The position numbers and the translations under genes are program-made. This document shows positions 45,703 through 59,040 of a stretch of 64,000 nt of DNA, in pieces (positions within the stretch are counted from its first letter, which is position 1; each line of letters opens with the position of its first letter). The notes beneath the pieces are model-generated. The model saw nothing but the letters and a program-made list of their open reading frames with translations. It was not told the origin of the DNA and ran no database searches. Source of the stretch: Liolophura sinensis (Eukaryota > Mollusca > Polyplacophora > Chitonida > Chitonidae); contig NC_088303.1 of NCBI RefSeq assembly GCF_032854445.1, forward strand, positions 4,039,501 to 4,103,500, written 5' to 3'.

Positions 45703-46645
45703 AAGCATCAGTGTGTCAGTTAGCCTCTCAAGCATCAGTTTGTCAGCCTTTATCAGTCAGCCAGTCAAATAATCAGTTTGTTGGCCTGCACGTACCAGTC
45801 AGCCAGTCAAGCACCAGTTTATTAGCCTGTATCAGTCAGCCAACCAAGAACCAGTTTGTAAGCCTGTACCAGTTAATCAGTATCAAGATTCAGTTTATTA
45901 GCCAGTACCAGTCAGCCAGTCAAGCATCAGTTTGTCCACCTATACCTGTCAGCCAGTCAAGCATCAGTTTGTCCACCTATACCTGTCAGCCAGTCAAGCA
46001 TCAGTTTGTTGGCCTGCATGTACCTGTCAGCCAGTCAAGCATCAGTTTGTTGGCCTGCATGTACCTGTCAGCCAGTCAAGCGTCAGTTTGTTGGCCTGCA
46101 TGTACTAGTCAGCCAGGAAAGCATCAGTTTGTTAGCCTGTACCAGTCAGCTAGACAAGCATGAGTTTGTTAGCCTGTACCAGTGAGCCAGTTAAGCATCA
46201 GTTTTTAGCCTGTACCAGCCAGCCAAGCATCAGTTAGCGAGTCAAGCATCAGTTTGTCCACCTATACCTGTCAGCCAGTCGAGCATCGGTTTGTCAGCCT
46301 GTACAAGTCAGCCAGCCAAACATCAGTTTGTTGACCTGCATGTACCAGTCAGCCAGTCAAGCATCAGTTTTTTTAGCTTGCACCAGTCAGCCAGTAAAGC
46401 ATCAGTTTGTTAACCTGAACCAGTCATCCAGTCAAGCATCAGTTTGTTGGCCTTCATGTACCAATCATCCAGTCATGCACAAGTTTGTTAGCCTGTACCA
46501 GTGCAAGCATCAGTTTGTTAGCCTATACCAGTCAGCCAGCCAAGCATTAGTTTGTCAGCCTGTACAAGTCAGCCAGTCAAGCATCAGTTTGTCAGCCTGT
46601 ACAAGTCAGCCTGTACAAGTCAGCTCATCAAAGCATCACTTTATC
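45703..46645. repeat. 37-bp minisatellite, irregular, about 25 copies
   Basis: Units built on gtcagccagtcaagcatcag, tttgttggcctg and taccagt. Unit length varies by a few bases and some units lack whole words. Open frames such as 45681-46163 (+) simply translate the repeat (QSASQASVC) and I do not regard them as genes. Confidence 0.9.
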
Positions 46646-46832
46646 ATCCTGTACCTGCTCTAGTATGCTGTAGAAATAAAAATTAGTTGAGTTAAACAGC
46701 TAAACCATGGCTATAACCTTATTTACATGTCATCATTCACTCATGCAAATGTATTCATGTACATGTAAGTAATGTAATTCACAAATCACACAACTCTAAA
46801 CCACCTGTAATACACTGACTTGTAAACTTGCA

Positions 46833-47600
46833 GAATGCCAGATGGTTATACTTGTACATGTATCAGAGTGCCAGATGGATATACTTGTACATGTATCAGA
46901 GTGCCAGGTGGTTATACTTGTACATGGATCAGAGTGCCAGATGGTTATACTTGTACATGGATCAGAGTGCCAGATGGTTATACTTGTACATGGATCAGAG
47001 TGCCAGGTGGTTATACTTGTACATGGATCAGAGTACCAGATGGTTATACTTGTACATGTATCAGAATGCCAGATGGTTATACTTGTACATGTATCAGAGT
47101 GCCAGATGGTTATACTTGTACATGTATGAGAGTGCCAGGTGGTTATACTTGTACATGGATCAGAGTGCCAGATGGTTATACTTGTACATGTATCAGAGTG
47201 CCAGGTGGTTATACTTGTATATGGATCAGAGTGTCAGATGGTTATACTTGTACATGGATCAGAGTGCCAGATGGTTATACTTGTACATAGATCAGAGTGC
47301 CAGATGGTTATACTTGTACATGGATCAGAGTGCCAGATGGTTATACTTGTACATGTATCAGAGTGCCAGGTGGTTATACTTGTACATGGATCAGAGTGCC
47401 AGATGGTTATACTTGTACATAGATCAGAGTGCCAGATGGTTATACTTGTACATGGATCAGAGTGCCAGGTGGTTATACTTGTACATGGATCAGAGTGCCA
47501 GGTGGTTATACTTGTACATGGATCAGAGTGCCAGATGGTTGTACTTGTACATGGATCAGAGTGCCAGGTGGTTATACTTGTACATGTATCCGAGTGCCAG
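46833..47600 (+). repeat. 33-bp minisatellite, about 23 copies, open in several frames
   Basis: Unit agatggttatacttgtacat plus ggatcagagtgcc. The period is 11 codons, so several plus-strand frames stay open, one for 270 codons (46828-47640). Variants are agatgg/aggtgg and catggatc/catgtatc/catagatc. TAG in catagatc closes two frames but leaves the 270-codon frame open. Confidence 0.95.
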
Positions 47601-50600
47601 ACATTTTAATGTCTGTTCAAAGCTAACAGTTTGGGCTTAACAGTTCAGGGCACTTATTAGATCTAAATTTTCCCAATACAATCTTTGTCTACCTCATCTT
47701 AACTTTGGTTAGTTCTTGAAAAAGTTGAAAAAAGCAGTAATTTTAGGATGCTATATGTACGTTTTGACTGCTGCCTGCAGAGACCAAGTTTGTTTTGGCC
47801 AAAATCAATAGTGAGGCAATGTGTTTCATCTCCCCTTAACTGACTTGATCCCGTCTGGGAAGTCTTTATGTCACTTGTAATTACTTTTCCACCCAAATGT
47901 GAGCTGTTAGGGTTAAACTGCTGGCAAAAACTTGAGTGGGAAATATTTACGGAGTTACTTGGAAAGCTAAATTTAGTTTGCGACTATATTGATTGAATTG
48001 CCAAACGCTGCGGGGGAGGATGACCTTAGCCCGATAGAAGTTGTACAGAGTTGCCAAAATCAGTTGACTGCATGGACTCCTTTTGTAGTATAGGCTTGCT
48101 TTTCTTGAAAGACTTGATCGTCTTTCCAAGCAGAGAGCCTTGGCAGAACATACTGGAAACCCACTTTATTGGATTTGCTGCTCAGGCTACCTATATATAG
48201 TTTTGATCGACTTTGTACTTACGTTTATATTGAATGTTCAACTATATGCTAAAGAAATGACGGCTGGTGTCATCATAGTAGATGCTTTTGTACCAATTGT
48301 TTTTCATTGAACGGATCATTTGAAAGTTTTAAAAACGTTCTTAAAAAATTGTATATGGCTGATTATTAAACAGGTAATAGCTTTTTAATTCATGTACAGT
48401 TGGAAATGTAAGCTTTTTCTGGGCAGTGATCATTTATTCTGTATGTATACATGTACATATGTGTAAATTCATACCACAGGTCTGAGTGATTTGGCTTACG
48501 TTTGATGACACACCAAAAGATAATGACATTGGCTTTTGGAAGACATGCGTTGTTGCATGGAATACATATACCTCACAAACAGATAAACTCAGATACTTCT
48601 GATTTCTAATTCTTTTGTTATATTAGCTAGATTGTGTTAGTTGTGAAAATGCCAGCCAAAATAGTAGGATAAATGCATATAATGTTCTGATTTTTTAATC
48701 ATCACAGTTCTGTGCATCTGTGTAAAAACTTGCCATGCTAGTGGTCAAATAATCTGTAATATATCAGCCAAGATCTTGAGATGAAAACTTGCTAAGCACA
48801 TGTCGCATGATCAGTTATCACTATCAATCAGAAAAGTTAAGGATTATATTTATACCGTGAGCAAAGTACTTGAGGTTTGGGCTGAGAGCTGATTGTAAAT
48901 GATGGTTAAGTGTGCTGCTATGTGGCATAATTCCAGGTGTCGTGATAGCAGGCCATTAACACGGCACAAGATCGATGTTTGCAGGCCAGCGCTGTGCAGC
49001 ATGGGTAGAAGCAGTGTCGACATCCTAGAGTGTAGGAAATAACAACTACTTTCTTCCTTCCACTTCAGTGACTACTCAACTGCTCTGCCTTACCCACCAC
49101 ATTTTCAACACTCCTGCCCAGGGTATCATCCAGACATGACCCCTCATTCTGCCTAATTCAACAGGTTTTAGGTGTTGAGGAGACTTATGTACAGGCTGTA
49201 GAATCCCAGGGGAGTTTTGGCACCAGTGATGCTCAGCAAAGTCACTGGATAAACTCAAGTCAAGGCCACCAGCCCAGCTAATCCCAGCATGCCTCACTTC
49301 AGAGATTCACTCTCCAGCAAATGGCCCTGTTTGAACTGACGGAAGGCTGGTCGCCCAGCCAGCCAGCTATAAATTATCAACAAGGCTTCATCCCAAAGTG
49401 AAGCAAATTATAGAGCTTTAGACTAAGTCGCAATGGGAATTCTTAAATATTTATAAAGAAGATTTGCAGTGGGGAAATGGCTTGTTTTAAATAAGCATGT
49501 CTGTATGTGATAGATGAATATGTGGACATACTAGCAATAAGTGCAATCGCACTTCACCCAGATGTGCCTGAATTGTCTTATTTCATTTAGTTAGGCCCTT
49601 TTCTTGTTACAATATCAAGAATATACCCAGTGCGTTACTTAGTCATATTTTATGGCAAAAGTCTCCAGGTTTTAGTGAAAATATTGGATGATGACTAGTA
49701 AATGTTCCTTTAATTAACTTCTGGAGAATTTGGAAACTGCAGAAATGAATATCTACATGTACGCCTTTAAATTTCAATATAATGTTCATCATATGGGAAA
49801 TAAAAGTGACCAGGCCTGCATTTATTAACCCAGAAGAACAAAATTTGACATGATTATAGTGACTGAACACATTCTGGAGAGATATTTCCACAGTGTTTTT
49901 CTGCTTGTCATTTGTGGTCAGTTGATACTGTAATTCTATATATTTTTGTATGCTATTATTATTTTGCTTGGATATTAACTGCCAAGGTAAAATTATAGCT
50001 TTCATGAAACCTTGATGTTGTCAAGCATAGCCATAATCAAGTAACTGTGACACGTAAAATACATTTTAAAAGTTTAATGAAATAGTGTAACCACGGTTGT
50101 TTTCAGTAATTTAAGTTTTTGTACAGGTATAATCTGTGCATGTCCATTGTGGTGAAATGTTTGCACCAGCTTATAGCTTATGTGGTGAAATGTTTGCACC
50201 AGCTTATGTGTACATGTGTATATATCTGATTGGACATCAGTAATTCACTAATAATTTGCTTACTGATTCAGATGTGTTCCGTTATTGAAAAAGTTATGTA
50301 CCCTAATTACTCAACCTTGACGGATGTAAAGGAGGAACTTTCAGTGCAATTTATGCACATTTTGAATTTGAGTTTGGAGAAAAAATGCCATTGGTTAGAT
50401 TGGCCAGTTCCAGGGCTTCACAAAACGTATAATTTTATCAGTCAACGCAGAATAAAGCATTCAGAAGAATTACAGTAACATTTGTGGTTTTGATTATTCC
50501 TATTAAGTCAGTCTGACAGATGGACAAATTTTCTTACAGTTACTTAATTACAGCTACATGTGTTTGTTTTATATCTGATATGTGTGTTTTAAATGCCAAA

Positions 50601-51660
50601 GTATGAGGCTCATATTATTGTCCTCAAATTGTTGCTTGTTTTTTTTTTTTTTGTTTTTTTTGTGTGTGTTTTTTTTTTTTTTGTAATTTTACTGGCAAAA
50701 TGACTTTAAAGAACATTTATTGAGTATTCATCCCTTTGTTGTTTCAAGAGTAAAGACGCCCGCTAAGGAAGGGTTCACAAGAGGCAGGGAAAGATGCTAT
50801 GGCTAAACCCCTGACATTCGCTTATAATTCTTTGAGCACACATGCATGTTTTTCTCAAGCTTAATGTCCCCTTGTGATGACCTGGATTCGTGTGCTTATG
50901 GGATTGACCAAAGTCAAAGATCCTGCAGCTGGCATCAGTCCTAGACACTAAGCTGGTAGGCTGGACAAGCCTCAGGTGTGGAATCCTAACACCCATCTCC
51001 CCTAAAATGGCCGTCATAGACTCTTCATTGTAAAGATCTGGTCAGTCACATTTGTCAAATCAGGGGGTAAAGGTTGGTGTCTGGGGATAACCATAGTTCC
51101 AAAAACCCACTGGTCTTGTGACCAGACTGAAGCCACATACAATGATAATGTCTTGTCATTTTCTGTGCCTACTGAAACAAAACAACATAGTGGTTATGCA
51201 AAGTATGTTGTTTCTGATTGTACATGTGTGATATTGTAGATATAAATTGTGTAGATAAGACCTCATACAAACAGAGGCTGCATGACTGACCAAGACTATC
51301 ATAGCATGCTTGAGGGAAACATCACCATTTCCTTTTATAAGATAACAGAGTGTACATGTAAGTATATGACCTTTTTTGGTTGTATGAATGTATGGATATG
51401 GAATCTTCATTACAGGATGTTGAGGAGTAGGGATGCTTCTCAGTGTAATCTAGTAAGGAACCAAGAAATATTTGTCAAGTGAGAGGTGGAAAATTCCACC
51501 TTTCACAAGAAAAGTATTTATGGTATTCATTTTTGACTGTGCAACATTCTGTTCATTATTTACATTTTGACAATATCATGATTTTGTGTATTTTAAGCAT
51601 TGTTTAGCCATAGGCCTTCAAAGACTTGTGTATATGGCGAGACGTTGTACTTGATTTATT
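47601..51660. other. Intergenic, no recognisable gene
   Basis: A GC-balanced stretch at about 48900-49440 differs in composition from its surroundings but encodes nothing recognisable. A 27-bp direct duplication (gtggtgaaatgtttgcacca) lies at 50149-50207 and T/GT runs at 50638-50684. Confidence 0.5.
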
Positions 51661-51667
51661 TCATTTG

Positions 51668-52011
51668 TTTATTTGATTGGTGCTTTAGGCCACATTCAAG
51701 AATATTTCACTTATACAACAGTGGACAGCATTATGGTGGGAGGAAACCGGGCAGAGCATGGGAAACCCATGATCATCCGCAGGTTGCTGGATTCCCTCCC
51801 ACGTACGGCCGGAGAGGAATCCAGCTTGACTTGACATCTTGAATGTGATGTCCTCCCTGGCTGTATGTGGGAACATCTGTCAGCAACTTGCGGGTGGTCG
51901 TGGGTTTCCCCCGTGCTCTGCCCGGTTTTCACCCACATTAATGCTGGCCACCGTTGTATAAGTGAAATATTCTTGAGTACGGCCTAAAACACTAGTCAAA
52001 TAAATAAATAA
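51668..52011. mobile_element. Head-to-head pair of SINE 3' halves (inverted repeat)
   Basis: A minus-strand copy (51668-51831) is followed after about 20 bases by a plus-strand copy (51851-52011). Both carry the same block order (GAAATATTCTTGA, TATAAGTG, GGTTTCCTCCCACC-like, CGTACGGCCGGAGAGG-like) and share ttaggcc and acaac variants not seen in the copy at 17797. Confidence 0.8.
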
Positions 52012-52384
52012 GTTGAATATGATGTAATATCTCGATATACTGTGACATACATGTACATGTAGGAATGTTAAACTTATAGTGCATATTCATAAAGCGAGCT
52101 CAAATTTGGAAGGTCTTTCTCTGACATCAACAAAAGTGATAACTAACTGAGTGAAATACCACTTTACAGATGTATCAGAAGGTTGAATATGAATATTGCG
52201 TGAGTAAGAGAGTAATGGTTTTGGTATTCAACCTTCGCTGTGCTGTATATTCTGATTATATCATTTATTCCTTGATTGTTTAATGATTTTGTTCATTTGG
52301 ACCCATTGATAGTGATTGTTTTTACCAGTGGGTCTTCACTGACTCATACATAGCATGATGTTGTACATGTACTTGTAATAGTAG

Positions 52385-53910
52385 CAACTTACTGCTTACA
52401 TTCACTGGTTACATACATATTATAGTCTTTGGGTGGCAACTTACTGCTTACATTCACTAGTTACATACATATTATAGTCTTTGGGTGGCAACTTAGTGCT
52501 TACATTCACTAGTTACATACAGATTATAGTCTTTGGGTGGCAACTTAGTGCTTACATTCACTTGTTACAAACAGATTATAATCTTTGGGTGGCAATGTAC
52601 TGCTTACATTCACTAGTTACAAACAAATTATAGTCTTTGGGTGGCAACTTACTGCTTACATTCACTAGTTACATACAGATTATAGTCTTTGAGTGGCAAC
52701 TTACTGCTTACATTCACTAGTTACATACATATTATAGTCTTTGGGTGGCAACTTACTGCTTACATTTACTAGTTACATACATATTATAGTCTTTGGGTGG
52801 CAACTTACTGCTTACATTCACTAGTTACATACATATTATAGTCTTTGGGTGGCAACTTACTGCTTACATTCACTAGTTACATACAGATTATAGTCTTTGG
52901 GTGGCAACTTAGTGCTTACATTCACTAGTTACAAACAGATTATAATCTTTGGGTGGCAATGTACTGCTTACATTCACTAGTTACATACAGATTATAGTCT
53001 TTGAGTGGCAACTTACTGCTTACATTCACTAGTTACATACATATTATAGTCTTTGGGTGGCAACTTACTGCTTACATTCACTAGTTACATACAGATTATA
53101 GTCTTTGGGTGGCAATGTACTGCTTACATTCACTAGTTACAAACAGATTATAATCTTTGGGTGGCAATGTACTGCTTACATTCACTAGTTACAAACAAAT
53201 TATAGTCTTTGGGTGGCAACTTACTGCTTACATTCACTAGTTACATAAATATTATAGTCTTTGAGTGGCAACTTACTGCTTACATTCACTAGTTAAATAC
53301 AGATTATAGTCTTTGGGTGGCAACTTAGTGCTTACATTCACTTGTTACAAACAGATTATAGTCTTTGGGTGGCAATCTACTGCTTACATTCACTAGTTAC
53401 AAACAAATTATAGTCTTTGGGTGGCAACTTACTGCTTACATTCACTAGTTACATACAGATTATAGTCTTTGGGTGGCAACTTACTGCTTACATTCACTAG
53501 TTACATACAGATTATAGTCTTTGGGTGGCAACTTAGTGCTTACATTCACTTGTTACAAACAGATTATAATCTTTGGGTGGCAATGTACTGCTTACATTCA
53601 CTAGTTACAAACAAATTATAGTCTTTGGGTGGCAACTTACTGCTTACATTCACTAGTTACATACAGATTATAGTCTTTGAGTGGCAACTTACTGCTTACA
53701 TTCACTAGTTACATACATATTATAGTCTTTGGGTGGCAACTTACTGCTTACATTCACTAGTTACATAAATATTATAGTCTTTGAGTGGTAACAAAATGCT
53801 TACATTCACTAGTAACATACAGGTTATAGTCTTTGGGTGGCATCTTCCTGCTTACATTCACTAATTCCATACAGATTATAGCCTTTGAGTGGCAACTTAG
53901 AGCTTACATT
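52385..53910. repeat. 52-bp minisatellite with higher-order repeats, about 29 copies
   Basis: Units run cttactgcttacattcacta, gttacatacagattatagtc, tttgggtggcaa. Variant units (acatatt, cagatt, aaacaaatt, ataatc, gagtgg, aatgtactg, cttagtg) recur in a fixed order. A block of about five units around 52513-52760 reappears around 53501-53748, exactly 988 bp or 19 units later. Confidence 0.95.
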
Positions 53911-54461
53911 CACTTGGTATTTGAGAAAACTTAAGTTTCCTTCTGAGCAGACGAATGCCCACGTCCATAGACCTTTGCGAACAGTCATCATTTTGTCATT
54001 CGAGAATGGAATAAAGGGTCCTAGGTATGGGATCCATCAGACAAAGACTGACAGTACACATTTCAGGATGATATTAAACCCAATCAAAGGTTTTGAAAGT
54101 AAATTGGGCACAAGCCAATTTCATAGTTGTCATATGGGTGGCCATCTTGACATCCCTGATTGGTGGAATGCAGCTGAATAGAAGATATTTGAACGTTTTA
54201 CATCCATTTCATGGTCAGAGTGCGTCAGTCATGTGATAAAACGTCTTGTATAGCGTTGTGTTTTTACGGAGTACCTATGCTTTTGCATTATGCATAACAT
54301 TGTGTTTTGGTTACTTGACGTATACATACTTCTCAGTCAAGCTTTCAATCACACTACTTAAAATCACAGTTACAGTCAGGTAATGAATGAAATGTACATG
54401 TATGTATGCCTTCACTGTATCAGTTGTACTTAGATGTATTATTATTATTGTGACAAGGTGC

Positions 54462-54540
54462 CTAATCTTGTTTTGTATATATTGGTGTATTTTTTTATTG
54501 CCTAATCTTGTTTTGTATATATTGGTGTATTTTTTTATTG
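54462..54540. repeat. 39-bp direct duplication
   Basis: Two consecutive copies of tgcctaatcttgttttgtat followed by atattggtgtatttttttat. Confidence 0.85.
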
Positions 54541-54559
54541 AACTCTGTCATTTGTTTGA

Positions 54560-54606
54560 TTTATTTATTTATTTGATTGGTGTTTTACGCTGTACTCAAG
54601 AATTAT
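54560..54606 (-). mobile_element. SINE end fragment, minus strand
   Basis: atttatttatttgattggtg plus ttttacgctgtactcaagaa is the reverse of the SINE 3' terminus. Only the end is present. Confidence 0.6.
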
Positions 54607-54964
54607 TGAACTCTGAAGTACATGTGTCATATATATTTGTTTTCTGTGTGAAGGCCTTGGCCAAGAACAGTTTCATTGCAAAATGACCGAGCCACCTTCA
54701 ATAAATAAAGATATTATTATTATATGTAGGATTTATAAAATGACTAAAGTTGCGATGATGTCATATCACTAAGCTCATATTGGAACATCTGAAAACAAAA
54801 TATTTCTTTTTTGATACCATAGCATTTGAGTGTGAAATGTGAAAATGTAATAACTAAAGAGCATGATATGAAAGGTGCGAAATACATGTTACGCTTTTAT
54901 CACTGATGAAAATCCTGCCATTTCATTTATAGATAAATAATGAAATAATTGATTGTCTTTTCAG

Positions 54965-55197
54965 AAATCTGGACGTATTGTTTTGTGAGCTAGCTAGGAT
55001 TCACCGAACTCCCCACCGATTGCATGTATCTATGAGGATGAGGAGGAGTAAGAGTTGTTGGCTGTGACAACACAACTCTTGATCACCCAGTGGCAGAATA
55101 TGAGACAGCACCTTCTCACAGGACAGTGCATTGGGTATTCTTGTGTCAGCGGTAAACTTTGCCTGTATATTTGATAGGATTCACACCAGGTTAACAG
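54965..55197 (+). other. Candidate non-coding (5' UTR) exon of the downstream gene
   Basis: A pyrimidine-rich acceptor gattgtcttttcag and a donor ttaacag|gtaaga bound 233 bases of higher GC with no long frame. It could be an upstream UTR exon of the gene starting at 60264 or of a non-coding transcript. No transcript evidence is available. Confidence 0.2.
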
Positions 55198-55429
55198 GTA
55201 AGATAATTAATTCTCTTGGCTGTTAAGACTACAATTAATGGTTTATCACATATGTATGTGAATGTTTGTGTAAAATATGAAATATGGTGATTGGTCTCTA
55301 TCAAACAGGTGTGTGAATTAGTGCCAATGAAACTAAACATGTAAAGGTCATGTGACCTCCCATCACATCACTGGCTAGTCACCCTCCCTTCATCCCCCTA
55401 CCCCCAATACTCCTTCCCCAGCCCCCGGG

Positions 55430-56700
55430 CAAATTGACATGGCGGAATTGGCTGCCAATAAGAAATTGGATGATGATCCCTGAGAGCAGATCTTAACTGG
55501 GAGATCAAAGCCTGTCTAATTAGTGAATTTATACATACCAAATTGTCAAAGTTTTGCTTTTGGATAGAATGTATGGACAGAAAAATAGAAATGCTTTATA
55601 GTTTGAGACAATGCACTGTTCAGTTTAGCTAAATAGATTTATGTTGTGGAGACAAGGATAATTCTTGCATACGTTTACCAAACTTGCCACTGTGTGCTTC
55701 TTTACCAAAATCAATTTTTAAACTGATGATAGCTTCTGGACATGCTTGTTTGCATTCCTGGATTTAAAATCAATGAACTATAATAAAAGTACAGGCAACT
55801 TCCTTATGTCTTGATTGAACGTTCTATACCATACATGTACATGATTGCATGACAGCTGCTCATGATGAATTGAATAGAATGAGCTCAGCCGTCAGGCCAA
55901 TGTCATAAATCATCACTGAGACCTAACAGCAGTTACTATAATAAAATTTTAGCCGCTGAGAGTGTCATTAGCAATATAATGTAATGAAGACAAATTATAC
56001 AATCTGAGCATAGTTCAATTATTTAATAACAGAGATCCTTAAGTTGTCATCTTTTATTCAGCTAGCTGCAGACTTCATGTCCAGTATTTGTCATCTTCAG
56101 TTGTTTTGTTTGTTTTTTTTTGTTTTTTTTTTTCAAGCTTCTGTTCTCACATTTTCTCTATATATTGCAGTTGTGGATTGTATTTTTCAGCTGTATCTTC
56201 TGTGTTCACTCATACCATCTAACACCTGTACAATCTACAGGACCACTTGTAAGCTTTCAATCCCTGCCAGGAAACTTAATGTAATGGGTGGTACAGTGAC
56301 AGATCACTGATGTCTACAGGGTAAAGGCTGCACTCTAAATCAGCCAGATGCCCAGAATTATACTGTGCTCTTAGCTACCATGGCTCCTTCAGTGCTATAA
56401 CTATGATAGATGGCGTTATTACCTTGGCTAGCAGTTAAGGCTATACTTTCGCAGATTAAGTCGTTGGTAGCGCCTTTCTGAACGGGTATATTGAGCAGCA
56501 GAGTAAGGACTATTCTATTTCTCAGTCTCGGTTCCAGAGATGACTTTCAACTGTGAAGAACAGATATCTGTTGTCCTGGACTCACATGAGTCAATGTTCT
56601 CTTGTAAACAAGGCTTGATTACAGGTCAGATATTCCAGAACATGTGTTAATTAAAGGATCTTGAAGGACAACTTAAAAGTGAAGTGAGCGTCAGGAGAAA
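55430..56700. other. Intergenic stretch with homeodomain-type words
   Basis: It includes ctaattag, gtcataaatcatc and gtcattagcaat in GC-balanced surroundings, 4-5 kb upstream of the second gene. I see no coding exon. A distal promoter or enhancer is possible but unproven. Confidence 0.2.
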
Positions 56701-58967
56701 GGCTATTAATAACTGTCTCTGAATTATGTTTAATTATTATTTTTATGTTGTTTTTTTTTTCACAGAATTAAATGCAGTCAGATGTGCTAATTATAAGGTG
56801 GGCTTTGTGGACCACCCTACCAGTGCCAAGTTACTCTGACATCACATTATCTTCTTTCTTGGTGTTCACCCACACTTTGTGAGCCTTATTTAGGTATTCT
56901 GAAATACTGGCTGTGGGTAATGTGAGCTGTTTCAACTTTAAAATCCGTGTATATAGATGGTTTGCAACGGCAGCCATCTTTGAAGTAAGTTTGTGTATTG
57001 CCCACTGGGTGTCATAAGTTGGGCAGAGGCCCTTGGCTGGTAAGGGAATACAATGGGCAGTATTCACAAACTTACCCCAAAGATGGCTGCCATTGCAAGC
57101 GATATATAGTGTGGAAAATGTCTTGTGACGTCAGAGCACCTAAACACCAGCTATATGGTCTGTAAAACTATCATGGAATTCAGTTATCTGAATGCATTTA
57201 ACTCTCTTGTAAAAAAAAATGTAGAACTGAGAAATAAATGAATGTCTGTTTACATATAGTTTTCAAATGGCTAGCTGGTGGGACTTCAGTTTATTTTTCT
57301 GGCATTTGTCATGGTCACTGACTTTGTTACTTTATTTATGTTCACTGTAAGGAAACAAATGCAAAAAAAATGTTTGGTTCTTGGCTGTAGCCTACATTCT
57401 GCCTCCTGGTTATAGCCCTACATGTCTGAGAGCAGGTTTGTGTTTCATGTTTCAACCAGCTCTGTGCATGGATTGAGTGAAATTCAATATAAAAAATATA
57501 AAGTTTGCAGGTTCATATCCAATGTCTGGTTAGAATGCATGTCAGGTACTGGTGGAAGGATTGAGGTTTCTCCCGAGTTTTTCATCATTTCTGTCAGATT
57601 CTTAATCAAGATGAATCCAGAACAAAAACCTCCGTGGACAAAAGCCCTGTCGTTCTATTAATTAACTGAACAAAACATATTGGACAGTCAAAAAAATATG
57701 GTGTTAAATATTTGTTGACATCCGTATTGTTACATATCTGTTACCATCAAAAACTTGTCTTCAAAAGATATCCTTGTCAGGCAATAGGGTTCAACAGCAT
57801 TCCTCTCATTCTGTGTATACACGCATATATACATATATACAAGTTTTGTCAGCAAAAATTCAGAATTAATTAAAATCCTTAAACACTGATAGCAGTGAAA
57901 TATCCATTTGATAAAAATGCATTTGTTGCCGCCTACCGAAACGTTTGGTTTGGAATCGTTTTTTTTTTGTTATGTTTTTTTGTTTTTGTTTTTGATTTCC
58001 TGATTTTATGCATACCCATGGACATTTCTCACTAAGATTCTCTCGTTAGGCTGATATTTAACAGTAAAAGCAGCAGTAAAAAAGCAAAATTAGTGATATC
58101 ATATCATGATTAGTGATATCAACGTTAAATAAGAACCATTATATATTAATTCCATAAATTATACTTATTATTATATATTATACCTCGAAATCCAAAAAAT
58201 TAATATTGGCTACATGTTTTTGAATATTCAACACTGTGAAAAGCGAGAAAGGCACGTTTTATCTCCTTTGTTTTCTGAGGTTAAAACATAAATATTTGGG
58301 ATTATCCATTTTTCCCATTTAGGCGTTTCCCATCTCAGGGATTGAAAAAATTGGCCTATATATACATGAGATCTATTTTCTTAGAATAGGAATGAAAGTC
58401 TGCAAAGCAGCAATAGTTTACCATGTTTGTAGACTTTTTGAGTTTTCAGATAAGCTTGGAATAGAGGTTGAGCAATTCTTTATACCCTTGAGAGAAAATA
58501 GCTATTTCTGATATCATGCCCTGCAAAATTAGATTTCATTTGTTAAATTAGGTGGAGTTTGAACAGGTAAAGAGGGGGTTCTGTTGCAAACGTATTAAAA
58601 TCTGAAAAGTCATTTCAGGTAGATTGTTACCTGAAAACAAGCTGTCAAAGTTTGCCATTCACCATATACTCTTAATACTGATTGAGGGGCTTTTGTTTGC
58701 CAGGGCTTTTGTCCACCAGGGTTTTGGTATGCAGCGTTTTTGGGCCGCAGGGTTTTTGGGCCACAGGGCTTGTTTCCGTCCACCCATCATGGTTTCCTCT
58801 CAGTTTTTGTTCTTCATGCTTTCACTAAAGTTCTTCATGGTTTCTTCAGGGTCTTCATGGTTTCCTCAACCCATGAGCCTCAACCTAAACACTTTAGTTT
58901 TGATTGCATGTGTCAAAAACGCAAACTTGTTTTACAGAAAAATGCATAAATCTCCCATTATACAAAA

Positions 58968-59040
58968 AAAGTTATTATTTTATTTGACTGATGTTCTATG
59001 CTGTACTGAAGAATAGTTCACTTATATGACAGCAGTTTAT
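58968..59040 (-). mobile_element. SINE end fragment, minus strand
   Basis: tttgactgatgttctatgct, gtactgaagaatagttcact and tatatgacagcag follow the reversed SINE 3' end at reduced identity. Confidence 0.5.

Noticed and set aside
45681-47640. Plus-strand frames of 111-270 codons
   Set aside because: They only translate the 37-bp and 33-bp arrays; several overlapping frames are open together and no non-repeat domain is present.
53885-54181. 98-codon plus-strand frame after the 52-bp array
   Set aside because: It begins inside the array, ends without a domain, and shows no similarity.
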